Assembly: GCF_014360585.1 (NCBI RefSeq)
Contig: NZ_JACIXG010000041.1
Coordinates: forward strand, 1 to 46,076
Length of the DNA: 46,076 bases
Reading direction: 5' to 3'
Source of the DNA: Nocardioides sp.
GTDB taxonomy: Bacteria; Actinomycetota; Actinomycetes; Propionibacteriales; Nocardioidaceae
The notes beneath the pieces were generated by a model that was not told where the DNA came from, ran no database searches, and worked only from the letters and a program-made list of their open reading frames with translations. The translations under genes were made by a program, and so were the position numbers. Shown here one piece after another: positions 23,967-32,887 of this stretch (position 1 is the first letter of the stretch; each line of letters starts with the position of its first letter).

Positions 23967-26491
23967 TCGCCGTTCGGGATGGGCCGCAGCCAGGTGCTGG
24001 CCACCCGGGTGAGGTCCTCGCGGCCGGAGACCCCGGTCTTGCGGCTGATGTTGTGCAGGTGGGTCTCGGCCGTGCGGGTGCTCATCTCCAGGTCGGCTGC
24101 CAGCGAGGCGGTGGTCGGTCCATCGGGCAGCAGCCGCAGCACCTCGCTCTCGCGCGCGGAGAGCCCGATGTGGGTCACCGCGCGGCCGAACATGCCGGTG
24201 CGGCTCCCGGAGATCTCCGAGCGCTCCCACGCCATGTCGAGGGTCTCCGCGGCCGCGGCGAGGTCGCCGGCCTCACGCTGGAGGATGGCCAGGGAGATCG
24301 CGGCTCTGGTCACGAAGACGAGGGCGCCGGCGTCGGCGAGGGTCACGATCGCCTCGCGGAGGCCGTCGATGTCCCCGGAGGCGGCGGTCGCTGCGTACGC
24401 TCCCATGCCCTGCAGCAGCGGGCTCTCGGTCTCGGCGGCGAGGGCGGCCGCGCGGGCGATGTGCCTGTTCTCGTTGGCGCCGCGCTCGACCGCCTCGACG
24501 GCGAGGAAGACCCCGCCGGTGACGTAGCCGGCATCGAGGCGCTGGCCGACGAGCTCGCACAGCTCCTTGAGGCTCGGCATCCGGCCGCTGGAGGGCGCCA
24601 TGATGCCGGCCACCATGCCGGGCCACGGGCCGAGCGGGACCTTCGCACCGCCGATCTGGGAGGCGAGACTGCGCGCATACTCCGGCCGGCCCTGCGCCTT
24701 GGCGATCTCGGCGCCCAGGGTCAGGATGCCGGTGTGGGCGAGGTCGCGGTGGGCGGCGACGCTGGAGGAGGAGAGGGTGCGGAACGCGACCTGGCTCGCC
24801 TCGGTCAGCCGTCCTGCGATGCTCAGGCCGAGCACGCTGAGGTAGGCATGGATCAGGATGAGCTCCGCGCTCTCACCCTGGGTCGCCGCCTCGAGGTGGT
24901 CATGGGCGGAGTCGATGCCGCGCTCCACGTCGCCGCCGAAGACGTCGGCCAAGCCGGTGAGGAAGGCGTGCAGGCCGGCCGGATAGGGCATCTGTGGGCG
25001 CTGGCCCTCCAGCAGGTTGCGGGCTTGTTCGACCGCCCCGGCGGCGAGGAGGCGCTCGGCAGCGACGACGCCGAGCACCTCGGCGCCGACCTCGTCTCGT
25101 GGGCCGGGCTCGACGGTCGGCAGCTCAGGGACGTACTCGGTCTGGAACCGCAGGTGAGCCCGCGCGCCCTCCAAGGTCGCCGCGAAACCGGGCAGCCGTT
25201 CGAGGCCCCGGTCGAGCACCTCGTTCGCCGCGTCCAGGTCACCCAGCTCGATCGCCTTCCAGTTGGCGAACCAGGCCAGCAACCAGGCCGACTCCTGCCC
25301 GTCTGTCAACGGCGTACGCCGCTCGAGCTCCTCGATCTGGTCGCGCGGTGCGGCCGTGTTGCGGAGCGCCATGAGCAGCGGCAGCGCCGTCTCGGCCGAG
25401 GGCATCTCGGTCCAGCGGCTGCGTGCGCGGGCGACGGTGTCGGCCATCTGGCGCAGCGAGCGCTGGTGGAGCAGGGCCGCGTCGGCGCCGCGCGGCCGGT
25501 GGGTGGCGTAGTCGAGAAGCCGCTGCTCGGTGGCGAGATGGTTGCGTGCGATCACCAGACCGAACGCAGACCCCTCGGCGATCAGGTAGTCGCCGATGAC
25601 CGGTGGGTAGAGGCCGACGACCCCGCTTCCGGGGCCGTCCTCGCTGTGCCTGGCGATCCCGTGGGCGAAGAGCGCGTCCAGCACGCGGCGCTCGATGATC
25701 TTCTCGGCCTCGTCCAGCGGCACCGGTCCGGTCACCGCGAGCGCGGTCGCGGCATCCCAGGCCTCCTGGTCGAGCCCGGCGACGAGAGGCTCGACGGCCG
25801 AGGCCAGCTCCGGCGCCCAACCCGTACGCCGCGGCAGCCGCCACAGCCCGTCGAGCTGCTCCAGCACTCCTGCCCGGGGGCCGATGGTGGCGATCGCCCT
25901 GACCAGGCCGAGCAGGCCGCCGGTCACCATCGCGATGCGGGCCAGGGACCCGGCCTCCACCGGGCCGCCGAGGATCGATCGGCACTCCTCGTGCACCTCG
26001 TCGACCTCGAGCGTCGGGGTGCGGACCTGGACCGAGGGGGCGATCCCGAGCATCAGGGTGTTCTCGGCGACGGGGTGCTGGTGACGGCTGCTGGTCACGG
26101 CCAGGAGCCGGCGCCGGCGGTGGATGTTGCGCAGCGCGCCGACCGAGTAGGTGTCGAGCGCATCGGCGTCGTCGATGACCAGAACGGTGCCGTTCTCGAC
26201 CTGCTTGTTCAGCGCCGTGGTCATCTCGCCGATGGTGCGACGGGGGCCGGCGGGGGTCGCGCCACCGATGCCGGCTGCGGTCAGCGCTGCGAACGGCTCG
26301 TTCTGCCACGCGCGATGGCCGCCGACATGGAGCACTGGCAGACCATCGTCCTCGAGCCGGTCTGCGACCAGTGCGCAGAGCTCGCTGCGCCCGGAGCCCC
26401 GGGGGCCAACCAGGTGGACGCTCAGGCCCGCGCCGACGTAGTCCGTGACCTCGTGGACCACCCGCGCGAGGACGCCTTCTTGATCCGACAT
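23927..26491 (-). CDS. large LuxR-family (LAL-type) ATPase regulator
   Basis: The 854-residue protein is built like the LAL/MalT group. It has an N-terminal STAND-type ATPase with Walker A GPRGSGRSE near residue 25 and Walker B TVLVIDDADAL near 110, a long helical middle probably made of TPR-like repeats, and a C-terminal LuxR helix-turn-helix, GLSARESEVLRLLPDGPTTA then SLAADLEMSTRTAETHLHNI, at about residues 785-840. It should bind DNA upon ATP- and ligand-dependent activation. ATG 26491 is chosen for the GGGGGT six bases upstream; the frame is open to 26662 but without a better start. It diverges from the cytochrome bd operon and may regulate it or itself. Confidence 0.87.
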   Translation of the reverse strand: MSDQEGVLARVVHEVTDYVGAGLSVHLVGPRGSGRSELCALVADRLEDDGLPVLHVGGHRAWQNEPFAALTAAGIGGATPAGPRRTIGEMTTALNKQVENGTVLVIDDADALDTYSVGALRNIHRRRRLLAVTSSRHQHPVAENTLMLGIAPSVQVRTPTLEVDEVHEECRSILGGPVEAGSLARIAMVTGGLLGLVRAIATIGPRAGVLEQLDGLWRLPRRTGWAPELASAVEPLVAGLDQEAWDAATALAVTGPVPLDEAEKIIERRVLDALFAHGIARHSEDGPGSGVVGLYPPVIGDYLIAEGSAFGLVIARNHLATEQRLLDYATHRPRGADAALLHQRSLRQMADTVARARSRWTEMPSAETALPLLMALRNTAAPRDQIEELERRTPLTDGQESAWLLAWFANWKAIELGDLDAANEVLDRGLERLPGFAATLEGARAHLRFQTEYVPELPTVEPGPRDEVGAEVLGVVAAERLLAAGAVEQARNLLEGQRPQMPYPAGLHAFLTGLADVFGGDVERGIDSAHDHLEAATQGESAELILIHAYLSVLGLSIAGRLTEASQVAFRTLSSSSVAAHRDLAHTGILTLGAEIAKAQGRPEYARSLASQIGGAKVPLGPWPGMVAGIMAPSSGRMPSLKELCELVGQRLDAGYVTGGVFLAVEAVERGANENRHIARAAALAAETESPLLQGMGAYAATAASGDIDGLREAIVTLADAGALVFVTRAAISLAILQREAGDLAAAAETLDMAWERSEISGSRTGMFGRAVTHIGLSARESEVLRLLPDGPTTASLAADLEMSTRTAETHLHNISRKTGVSGREDLTRVASTWLRPIPNGDYSAGVRHFTSGS

Positions 26492-26589
26492 GGCCACCCC
26501 CCGGTCCTCAAGGTACATCCAAATGCATACCGGATTTTCTGTGGGGACGCTGTATCGCCCGCGTATTGGGGCCACTGATACGCAGGTCA

Positions 26590-26612
26590 ACTGTTTACAG
26601 TACGTAAACAGT
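26590..26612. promoter_or_regulatory. palindromic operator candidate upstream of the LAL gene
   Basis: ACTGTTTAC (26590-26598) and GTAAACAGT (26604-26612) are perfect complements around AGTAC, about 100 bases before the LAL-type start. A second small inverted repeat, GCGTAT/ATACGC, lies at 26561-26583. The AT-rich 23-bp palindrome stands out in this GC-rich DNA and has the size of a dimeric regulator site. Confidence 0.55.
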
Positions 26613-26761
26613 CCGTCCGAGACCGCAACGTATGGCCGCAAATGATGAGATAGTGATCTCACGGGTTGAGGTACGCCTCAGCCTGAGTCACTGAGTGACA
26701 CCTGTCGCCGCAACAGCTCCCCCCATCTGATTGCGGTGCCGGTGACACGAAGACCTGAGAG

Positions 26762-26831
26762 CCCGGCCGTCCCGGACTCGAGGTCGCGATCATCCCCCCG
26801 CGGTCGTGACCTCGAGCCCAGGGCGGCCGGG
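26762..26831. repeat. long imperfect hairpin between LAL gene and cydA
   Basis: The 28-base arms 26762-26789 and 26804-26831 pair at 24 of 28 positions, including CTCGAGGTC/GACCTCGAG. A T-rich stretch (GTTTCGGTTTTCC) follows on the plus strand, so it could stop transcription heading for cydA or insulate the divergent promoters. Confidence 0.65.
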
Positions 26832-26839
26832 TTTCGGTT

Positions 26840-26878
26840 TTCCTGGGTCCGGTTTCTGGGTCCGATTTCTGGGTCCAG
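26840..26878. repeat. three 13-bp tandem repeats upstream of cydA
   Basis: TTCCTGGGTCCGG, TTTCTGGGTCCGA and TTTCTGGGTCCAG follow each other without gaps at 26840, 26853 and 26866. The core TTCTGGGTCC is repeated on nearly the same DNA face, 80-118 bases before the cydA start, which suits an activator or repressor site. Slippage is the alternative. Confidence 0.7.
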
Positions 26879-26944
26879 GTGGGGTGGCTCACAAGTCGCG
26901 CACCCCCGACAGAGGGGGTGCTGAGGCGCTCCGAGCGGCGGTGT

Positions 26945-26950
26945 CATAGT
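26945..26950 (+). promoter_or_regulatory. -10 box of leaderless cydA
   Basis: CATAGT ends seven bases before GTG 26958. No ribosome binding site is present, so the cyd transcript probably starts at or beside the GTG. Confidence 0.45.
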
Positions 26951-26957
26951 CACTGGC

Positions 26958-28427
26958 GTGGACAGCGTCCTGGAGTTAGCCAGGTGGCAGTTCGGCATCG
27001 TGACCGTCTACCACTTTCTGTTCGTCCCGCTCACGGTGGGACTCACCATGCTCGTCGCCGTGCTGGAGACGATCTGGCTGCGTACGAAGAATCCTGAGTG
27101 GCTTCGGCTGACGAAGTTCTTCGCGAAGCTCTTCCTGATCAACTTCGCGCTCGGTGTGGTCACCGGGATCGTGCAGGAGTTCCAGTTCGGGATGACCTGG
27201 TCGGACTACTCCCGCTTCGTCGGGGACGTCTTCGGGGCGCCGCTGGCGATCGAGGCGCTGCTCGCCTTCTTCCTGGAGTCGACCTTCCTCGGACTGTGGA
27301 TCTTCGGCTGGGACAAGCTGCCGCGGGCGCTGCACAACGCGTGCATGTGGATCGTCCATCTGGGCACGCTGGCGTCGTCGTGGTTCATCCTCGCGGCCAA
27401 CTCCTGGATGCAGCACCCGGTCGGCTACCGGTTCAACGAGATCACCGGCCGCGCCGAGCTCACCGACTTCTGGGCGGTGATGTTCAACAAGGTGCAGCTG
27501 GGTACGTTCCCGCACGTCATCCTCGCGGCGTACCTGACCTCGGCGGCCTTCATGATCGGAATCCTCGGCTGGCTCTACCTGCGCCGGCCGGGTGAGAACA
27601 ACGCAGAGCGCCCGATGTACCGGCGCGGGATGGTCCTGGCGGCCTGGATCATGGTCTTCTCCGGCGCCGGTGTGGCGGTCTCGGGCGACATCCAGGGCAA
27701 GATCATGACCGAGGTGCAGCCGATGAAGATGGCGGCCGCGGAGGCGCTGTGGGAGACCTCCGAGTCGTGCGCCCCGTTCTCGATCCTCACCATCGGCACC
27801 CGCGACGGCAAGCACGAGAAGTGGGCCCTCGAGGTGCCCTGCGTGCTCTCCTTCCTCGGCACCGGCACCTTCGACGGCAAGGTCGAGGGCATCTACGACC
27901 TGCAGGAGAAGTACCGGGAGACCTACGGGTCGACACCGGGGGAGACCTACTACTCGCCCGGTGACTACACCCCGAACATCCCGGTCACCTACTGGACCTT
28001 CCGCTGGATGATGGGCCTCGGTGTGGCCGGCACCCTCGTCGGGCTGGCGGTCCTGTGGCTGACCCGCCGGGGACGTACGCCGACCGGGCTGGTCGCGCGC
28101 TTCCTGCCCGCGCTGGCGATCTCGGCGCCGGTGATGGTGCTGCTGGGCAACTCGATGGGCTGGATCTTCACCGAGATGGGCCGCCAGCCATGGGTGGTCT
28201 TCGGTGTCCTGACCACGGCTCAGGGAGTCTCGCCGGGCGTCGAGCCCTGGGAGGTGTGGATGTCGCTGATCGGCTTCACGCTCCTCTACGCCGTCCTGGC
28301 GGTGATCGAGGTCGGGCTGCTCATGAAGTACGTGAAGAAGGGGCCGGACCCGTTCGTCGAGCCGCCTTCCCCGACCCTGCGCGGCTCCGAATCGGATGCC
28401 GACGAGCCGATGAACTTCGCGTACTGA
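26958..28427 (+). CDS. cydA: cytochrome bd oxidase subunit I
   Basis: CydA is the heme-bearing subunit of the quinol oxidase that reduces oxygen with high affinity. The 489-residue protein has the conserved early His in FGIVTVYHFLFVPLTVG, the proton-channel Glu region FGAPLAIEALLAFFLESTFL, the GWxFTEMGRQPW signature (GWIFTEMGRQPWVVFGVL) and an unusually short Q-loop, as in Gram-positive enzymes. About nine transmembrane helices are expected. Codon 7 is TTA (26976-26978). The start GTG lies seven bases after CATAGT. It heads the operon cydA-cydB-cydDC plus a response regulator. Confidence 0.96.
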   Translation: MDSVLELARWQFGIVTVYHFLFVPLTVGLTMLVAVLETIWLRTKNPEWLRLTKFFAKLFLINFALGVVTGIVQEFQFGMTWSDYSRFVGDVFGAPLAIEALLAFFLESTFLGLWIFGWDKLPRALHNACMWIVHLGTLASSWFILAANSWMQHPVGYRFNEITGRAELTDFWAVMFNKVQLGTFPHVILAAYLTSAAFMIGILGWLYLRRPGENNAERPMYRRGMVLAAWIMVFSGAGVAVSGDIQGKIMTEVQPMKMAAAEALWETSESCAPFSILTIGTRDGKHEKWALEVPCVLSFLGTGTFDGKVEGIYDLQEKYRETYGSTPGETYYSPGDYTPNIPVTYWTFRWMMGLGVAGTLVGLAVLWLTRRGRTPTGLVARFLPALAISAPVMVLLGNSMGWIFTEMGRQPWVVFGVLTTAQGVSPGVEPWEVWMSLIGFTLLYAVLAVIEVGLLMKYVKKGPDPFVEPPSPTLRGSESDADEPMNFAY

Positions 28428-28428
28428 A

Positions 28429-28450
28429 TCTCGACAAGCTCGATCACCGG
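28429..28450. repeat. family C repeat fragment between cydA and cydB
   Basis: TCTCGACAAGCTCGATCACC with its next two G is 20 of 22 identical to bases 31-52. Its terminal GG forms part of the GGAG ribosome binding site of cydB at 28449-28452. Confidence 0.55.
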
Positions 28451-28457
28451 AGTAAAA

Positions 28458-29459
28458 ATGGAACTCACGACTGTCTGGTTCTGCCTCATCGCAGTGCTGT
28501 GGATCGGCTACTTCGTCCTGGAGGGCTTCGACTTCGGTGTCGGGATGCTGCTCCCAGTGCTGGCCCGCGACGACCGCGAGCGGCGGGTCATGATCAACAC
28601 CATCGGCCCGGTCTGGGACGGCAACGAGGTGTGGCTGCTGACCGCGATCGGGGCCACCTTCGCCGCCTTCCCGGAGTGGTACGCCACGTTGATCTCCGGG
28701 TTCTACGTGCCGGTCTTCCTCATCCTGATCGCGCTGATCGTGCGTGGCGTCGCCTTCGAGTATCGCCACCAGCGCCCCTCGGCCACCTGGGCCGGCTGGT
28801 GGGACCGCGCGGTGATCTTCGGGTCCTACGTCCCGGCGTTCCTGTGGGGCGTGGCCTTCGCCAACATCGTGCGCGGGGTGCCGATCGACGCCGACTTCGA
28901 GTTCACCGGGACGGCGCTGTCGCTGCTCAACCCCTACGGTCTCCTCGGCGGCCTCGTCACGATGTCGCTGTTCGTGATCCATGGGGCGCTCTTCATCGCG
29001 CTCAAGACCGACGGTGAGATCCGCGGCCGGGCCCGTGCGCTGGCGCTGCGGCTCGGTGTCGCCGCGGTCGTGCTCGCCGTCGTGTTCATGTTCTGGACGC
29101 AGGCGCTGACCGGCAACCTCGCCTCGGCCGTGCTCTTCGTCGTGGCGGCGCTGGCACTTGCGGGTGGGCTCGGGGCGGCGTACGTCGGCCGGGAGGGGGT
29201 CGCCTTCACGGGCACCTTCATCGCGATCGGGCTGGTCGTGGCCGGGCTCTTCGTGGGGCTCTTCCCCGACGTGATGCCCTCGACCACCGACTTCGCCAAC
29301 TCGCTGACGACGACGAACGCCGCGGCGTCGCCCTACACGCTGAAGCTGATGACCATCGTCGCGGCGGTGTTCGCGCCGATCGTCGTGGGCTACCAGGCCT
29401 GGACGTATTGGATCTTCCGCAAGCGGATCTCGATCCACAACATCCCCGCCGGACACTGA
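28458..29459 (+). CDS. cydB: cytochrome bd oxidase subunit II
   Basis: CydB is the second structural subunit of the bd-type quinol oxidase. The 333-residue membrane protein begins with the family pattern IAVLWIGYFVLEGFDFGVGM and contains GPVWDGNEVWLLTAIGATFA, both highly conserved, and eight to nine transmembrane helices. The GGAG RBS lies five bases before ATG 28458. The stop codon overlaps the start of cydDC by one base (TGATG), so translation is probably coupled. Confidence 0.96.
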   Translation: MELTTVWFCLIAVLWIGYFVLEGFDFGVGMLLPVLARDDRERRVMINTIGPVWDGNEVWLLTAIGATFAAFPEWYATLISGFYVPVFLILIALIVRGVAFEYRHQRPSATWAGWWDRAVIFGSYVPAFLWGVAFANIVRGVPIDADFEFTGTALSLLNPYGLLGGLVTMSLFVIHGALFIALKTDGEIRGRARALALRLGVAAVVLAVVFMFWTQALTGNLASAVLFVVAALALAGGLGAAYVGREGVAFTGTFIAIGLVVAGLFVGLFPDVMPSTTDFANSLTTTNAAASPYTLKLMTIVAAVFAPIVVGYQAWTYWIFRKRISIHNIPAGH

Positions 29460-32400
29460 TGCGCCCGAACGATCCCCGACTGCGGGCCCAGCTGACGGTG
29501 GCCCGGCGGCCGCTGGCCGTCGTCGTAGCCGCCGGGGTGCTGGGTGCGGTGCTGCTGATCACCCAGACGTACGCGATCACCGGACTGCTCATCAGCGCGA
29601 TCCGCGACTCGGGGTCGGGGGCGGTGGGCGGCTGGGGCCTGGCCGTCGTGGCGGTCTTCGTCGGCCGGGCAGTCGTCGGGGTCGTCTCCGACGTCGCCGG
29701 TGCCCGCGCGGCGGGGGTCGTCGGGGCGGACCTGCGGCGCCGGGTGGTCGGCGCGATCCTGCGCGGGCAGGCGGGTCGCTCGGGATCGCTGTCCGCGCTG
29801 GCCACGCGCGGGGTCTCGGCCGCCGAGCCATACCTGACGCGCTACGTGCCGGCGCTGGTGCTCGCCTGCGTACTGCCCGTGATGGTGCTTGCGGTGATCG
29901 TCTGGACCGACCCGCTCAGCGGTCTCATCGTGGGGCTCACGTTGCCGCTGATCCCGATCTTCGGGGTGCTGGTCGGGCTCACCACGCGTGACCAGGCGGC
30001 CAGCCAGTGGCGGACTATGTCGGCGCTGGCCGGTCATTTCCTCGACGTGATGAAGGGCCTGCCGACCCTGGTCGCCTTCGGCCGCGCCAACGCACAGTCG
30101 CGGGTCATCGCCACGATCACCGACCGCTACCGCCGTCGCACTCTCGAGACCCTGAAGATCGCCTTCGCCTCCTCGGCGGTGCTCGAGCTCGTCGCGACCA
30201 TCGCGGTCGCGCTCGTCGCGGTCACGATCGGGGTCCGGCTCGCCGCCGGATCGGTCGACCTGCAGACCGCGCTCGTGGTCCTGCTGCTGGCTCCCGAGGC
30301 CTACTGGCCCCTTCGTCGTATGGGCGCCGAGTTCCACGCCGCCGCCGAAGGCAGCGCCACCCTCGAGGCGACGGCAGATCTCTCCCGAGACGTCACGCGC
30401 GTCGGCCGAGACGTCACCGATTGCCATCTCGACCGACGGGAGCGACGTCTCGGCATGGTTCTCGACGGGGTGGGGCTGACCTACCCGGGTCGGGAGCGGC
30501 CCGCGCTGATGCCGGTCTCGGCGACGGTCCCGGACCGGGGGATCACCGCGATCGTCGGTCCGAGCGGGTGCGGTAAGTCGACGCTGCTCGCGACGATCGC
30601 GGGCCTGCACGAGACGTACGCAGGCACCGTCGAGCTCGACGGGCAGACCCCCGCTGCGGGCGACGAGTGGCGAGAGCGTTTCGCCTACCTTCCCCAGCGG
30701 CCGGTGTTCGTCAGCGGCACGATCGCCGACAACCTGCGTCTGGGCTCGCCGGAGGCGACCGAGAGCGACCTGTGGCGCGTACTGAAGCGGGTCGCGCTCG
30801 CCGAGCGGATCGCCGAGCTCTCCGGTGGGCTCGACGCCGACCTGGCCGAAGACGGCCGCTCGCTCTCGGGTGGTGAGCGGGCGCGGCTCGGGCTGGCCCG
30901 CGTCGTACTCTCCGAGCGCCCCTGGGTCCTCCTCGACGAACCCACCGCCCATCTCGACCCCGACACCGAGCGGATCATCGCCGACACGGTCACCGACCTG
31001 GCCCGCCACTGCGCCGTCGTCCTCGTCGCCCACCGCCAGACCCTCATCGACCTCGCCAACCACGTCATCACCCTTTCTGCCGAGACGTCACGGGCGTCGG
31101 CCGAGAAGTCGCTCCCGTCGCCCGAGGCGTCGCTTGCGTCGCCCGAGACGTCGCTTGCGTCGTCCCAGATGGCAACCGGTGACGCTTCGACCGACGCGGG
31201 TGACGCCTCGACCGACGCGGGTGACGCTTCGACCGACGTACCTGACGCCTCGGCCCGGGTTGCGCTGTGGGGGTCGGCGGTGGTCGGCGGGTTAAGCTGG
31301 GCGTCGGGGGTGGCGCTGACGGCGCTGGCGGGGTGGCTGATCATCAAGGCCTCCTACCATCCGGTGATCCTGACGCTGGTGGCCGCGATGGTGGGGGTGC
31401 GTACGTTCGGGATCGCGCGGCCGGTGCTGCGCTACCTGGAGCGGCTGTGGTCCCACGACAGCGCGCTGAGGCTGCTGGCCAGGCGGCGGGTCGAGATCTA
31501 CGAGGCGCTGGTGCCGCTGGTCCCCGGCGCGCTCCCGGGCCGCCGGGGTGACGTGCTGGCCAGCGTCGTCGACGACGTCGACGCGGTGCTCGACGAGGAG
31601 CTGCGGGTGCGGCTGCCGGTCCGGGAGTACGCCGTCGTCGCGGCGCTCGCGGTCCTGGCGACCGCACTCATCGACCCGGTCGCTGCGGTCTTCACCGCGG
31701 CCACGGTGCTGGTGGCGGGCGCGGCCTTCGGGATCGCGTACGCAGGGGCAGCACGCGCCGAGCAGATCTCGATCACGGTGCGGGCGAGAGTGTCCGAGCA
31801 GGTGGTCGAGGCGACCCAGACGGCGACCGAGCGCCGGATGTGGCAGGCGAGCGAGCCGGTGCTGCACACCCTCGACGGTCTGGCCCGCACCGCCACCCGG
31901 GCGACGGTCACGGCCGCTGCTGCCGCCTCGATCGCCAAGGCGCTCGTCCTGATCACCGCCGGCGCGGCGGTCGCCGCGACCGCGGCGTACACCACTGTCG
32001 GCGACGGCCCGATGCTCGCTCTTCTCGCTCTGGTCCCGCTGGCGCTTGCCGAGCCCGCGGCGACCCTCGCCGACGCGGGTGCGGCCAGGGCCCGCACCCG
32101 AGCCGCGCAGAGACGCCTGGACGACCTCACCGGCCGCCGCCCGGCCGTCACCGCCCCCGAGCACCCGGCGCGGCCGACCGATGACACCACGGTCACGATC
32201 ACCGGCGTCACCGCCCGCCCCGGTGGCCAGGGCGGCCAGAGCGTGGAGATCCCCGACCTGCACGCCGCGCCCGGCGCGAGGATCGGCATCGTCGGACCCT
32301 CCGGCTCCGGCAAGAGCACGCTGGCCGCGCTGCTGCTGCGCTTCCTCGACCCGGAGACCGGCACGATCGCGCTCGGCGGTCGGCCGACGCGCGACCTGGA

Positions 32401-32887
32401 CCCCCAGGACGTACGGAAGATCGTCGGTCTGGTCGACGACGATCCGCACGTCTTCGCCTCCAACCTCGTCGAGAACGTCCGCCTGGCCCGGCCAGAAGCC
32501 ACCGATGACGAGGTCGAGCAGGCGATCCGGCGTGCCCATCTCGTCGACTGGCTCGACGCCCTGCCCGCAGGGATGCAGACCAGGCTCGGCGACGGCGCCG
32601 ACCAGGTCTCCGGAGGCGAACGCGCCCGACTGGCGGTGGCAAGGTCGCTGCTGGCAGGGCACAAGGTCCTGGTTCTGGATGAACCTTTGGCCCATCTGGA
32701 CACCTCGACCGCCGAGTCGCTGGCGCGCGAGGTGCTCGCGCGGGAGGATGGCTCGACAGGTGAGACGGGAGTCGGTCCGCATGGCGGCACGAAAACCGTA
32801 CTGTGGATCACTCACACATCGACCGGACTGGGGCTGACCGATACCGTGGTCTCCCTTCAACGAATGGGGGAAGTGAGACGGTGTTGA
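29459..32887 (+). CDS. cydDC: fused CydDC cysteine/glutathione ABC exporter
   Basis: CydDC exports reduced thiols (or moves heme) and is needed for cytochrome bd assembly. The two half-transporters are fused, as in other actinobacteria. The 1142 residues run as TMD1 (about 1-305), NBD1 with Walker A VGPSGCGKST near 365 and signature LSGGERARLGLAR near 471, linker 540-600, TMD2, and NBD2 with GPSGSGKST near 944 and VSGGERARLAVAR near 1050. Two segments, residues 308-333 and 540-600, are encoded by palindromic 21-bp-unit elements. Codon 612 is TTA. The start ATG overlaps the cydB stop; the end overlaps the response regulator by seven bases. Confidence 0.94.
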   Translation: MRPNDPRLRAQLTVARRPLAVVVAAGVLGAVLLITQTYAITGLLISAIRDSGSGAVGGWGLAVVAVFVGRAVVGVVSDVAGARAAGVVGADLRRRVVGAILRGQAGRSGSLSALATRGVSAAEPYLTRYVPALVLACVLPVMVLAVIVWTDPLSGLIVGLTLPLIPIFGVLVGLTTRDQAASQWRTMSALAGHFLDVMKGLPTLVAFGRANAQSRVIATITDRYRRRTLETLKIAFASSAVLELVATIAVALVAVTIGVRLAAGSVDLQTALVVLLLAPEAYWPLRRMGAEFHAAAEGSATLEATADLSRDVTRVGRDVTDCHLDRRERRLGMVLDGVGLTYPGRERPALMPVSATVPDRGITAIVGPSGCGKSTLLATIAGLHETYAGTVELDGQTPAAGDEWRERFAYLPQRPVFVSGTIADNLRLGSPEATESDLWRVLKRVALAERIAELSGGLDADLAEDGRSLSGGERARLGLARVVLSERPWVLLDEPTAHLDPDTERIIADTVTDLARHCAVVLVAHRQTLIDLANHVITLSAETSRASAEKSLPSPEASLASPETSLASSQMATGDASTDAGDASTDAGDASTDVPDASARVALWGSAVVGGLSWASGVALTALAGWLIIKASYHPVILTLVAAMVGVRTFGIARPVLRYLERLWSHDSALRLLARRRVEIYEALVPLVPGALPGRRGDVLASVVDDVDAVLDEELRVRLPVREYAVVAALAVLATALIDPVAAVFTAATVLVAGAAFGIAYAGAARAEQISITVRARVSEQVVEATQTATERRMWQASEPVLHTLDGLARTATRATVTAAAAASIAKALVLITAGAAVAATAAYTTVGDGPMLALLALVPLALAEPAATLADAGAARARTRAAQRRLDDLTGRRPAVTAPEHPARPTDDTTVTITGVTARPGGQGGQSVEIPDLHAAPGARIGIVGPSGSGKSTLAALLLRFLDPETGTIALGGRPTRDLDPQDVRKIVGLVDDDPHVFASNLVENVRLARPEATDDEVEQAIRRAHLVDWLDALPAGMQTRLGDGADQVSGGERARLAVARSLLAGHKVLVLDEPLAHLDTSTAESLAREVLAREDGSTGETGVGPHGGTKTVLWITHTSTGLGLTDTVVSLQRMGEVRRC
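30380..30458. repeat. 21-bp-unit palindromic element inside cydDC (A2)
   Basis: Two forward 21-bp units (30380-30400, 30401-30421), the second half of the central hairpin (TGCCATCTCGACCGAC, 30422-30437) and one reverse unit (to 30458) match element A1 in order. It codes for RDVTR VGRDVTD and RRERRLG between TMD1 and NBD1. The MFS tail in A1 shows the same VGRDVT string. Confidence 0.8.
31075..31258. repeat. 21-bp-unit palindromic element forming the CydD-CydC linker (A3)
   Basis: Four forward units (ends 31095, 31116, 31137, 31158), a central half-arm GTCGTCCCAGATGGCA (31159-31174) and four reverse units starting at 31179, 31200, 31221 and 31242 keep an exact 21-base period. They encode 7-residue repeats (SPEASLA, SPETSLA, GDASTDA, GDASTDV). 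This is the longest copy, about 184 bp. Confidence 0.85.

Noticed and set aside
24053..26578. Long plus-strand frame opposite the LAL regulator
   Set aside because: Shadow frame; the minus-strand protein has clear Walker and LuxR motifs.
26976..29456. Long minus-strand frame opposite cydA and cydB
   Set aside because: It is a shadow frame with His/Asp/Arg-rich low-complexity sequence and no start context.
31075..31258. Tandem units considered as a CRISPR array
   Set aside because: Units of 21 bp are contiguous without spacers and lie in a coding frame; no cas gene is present.
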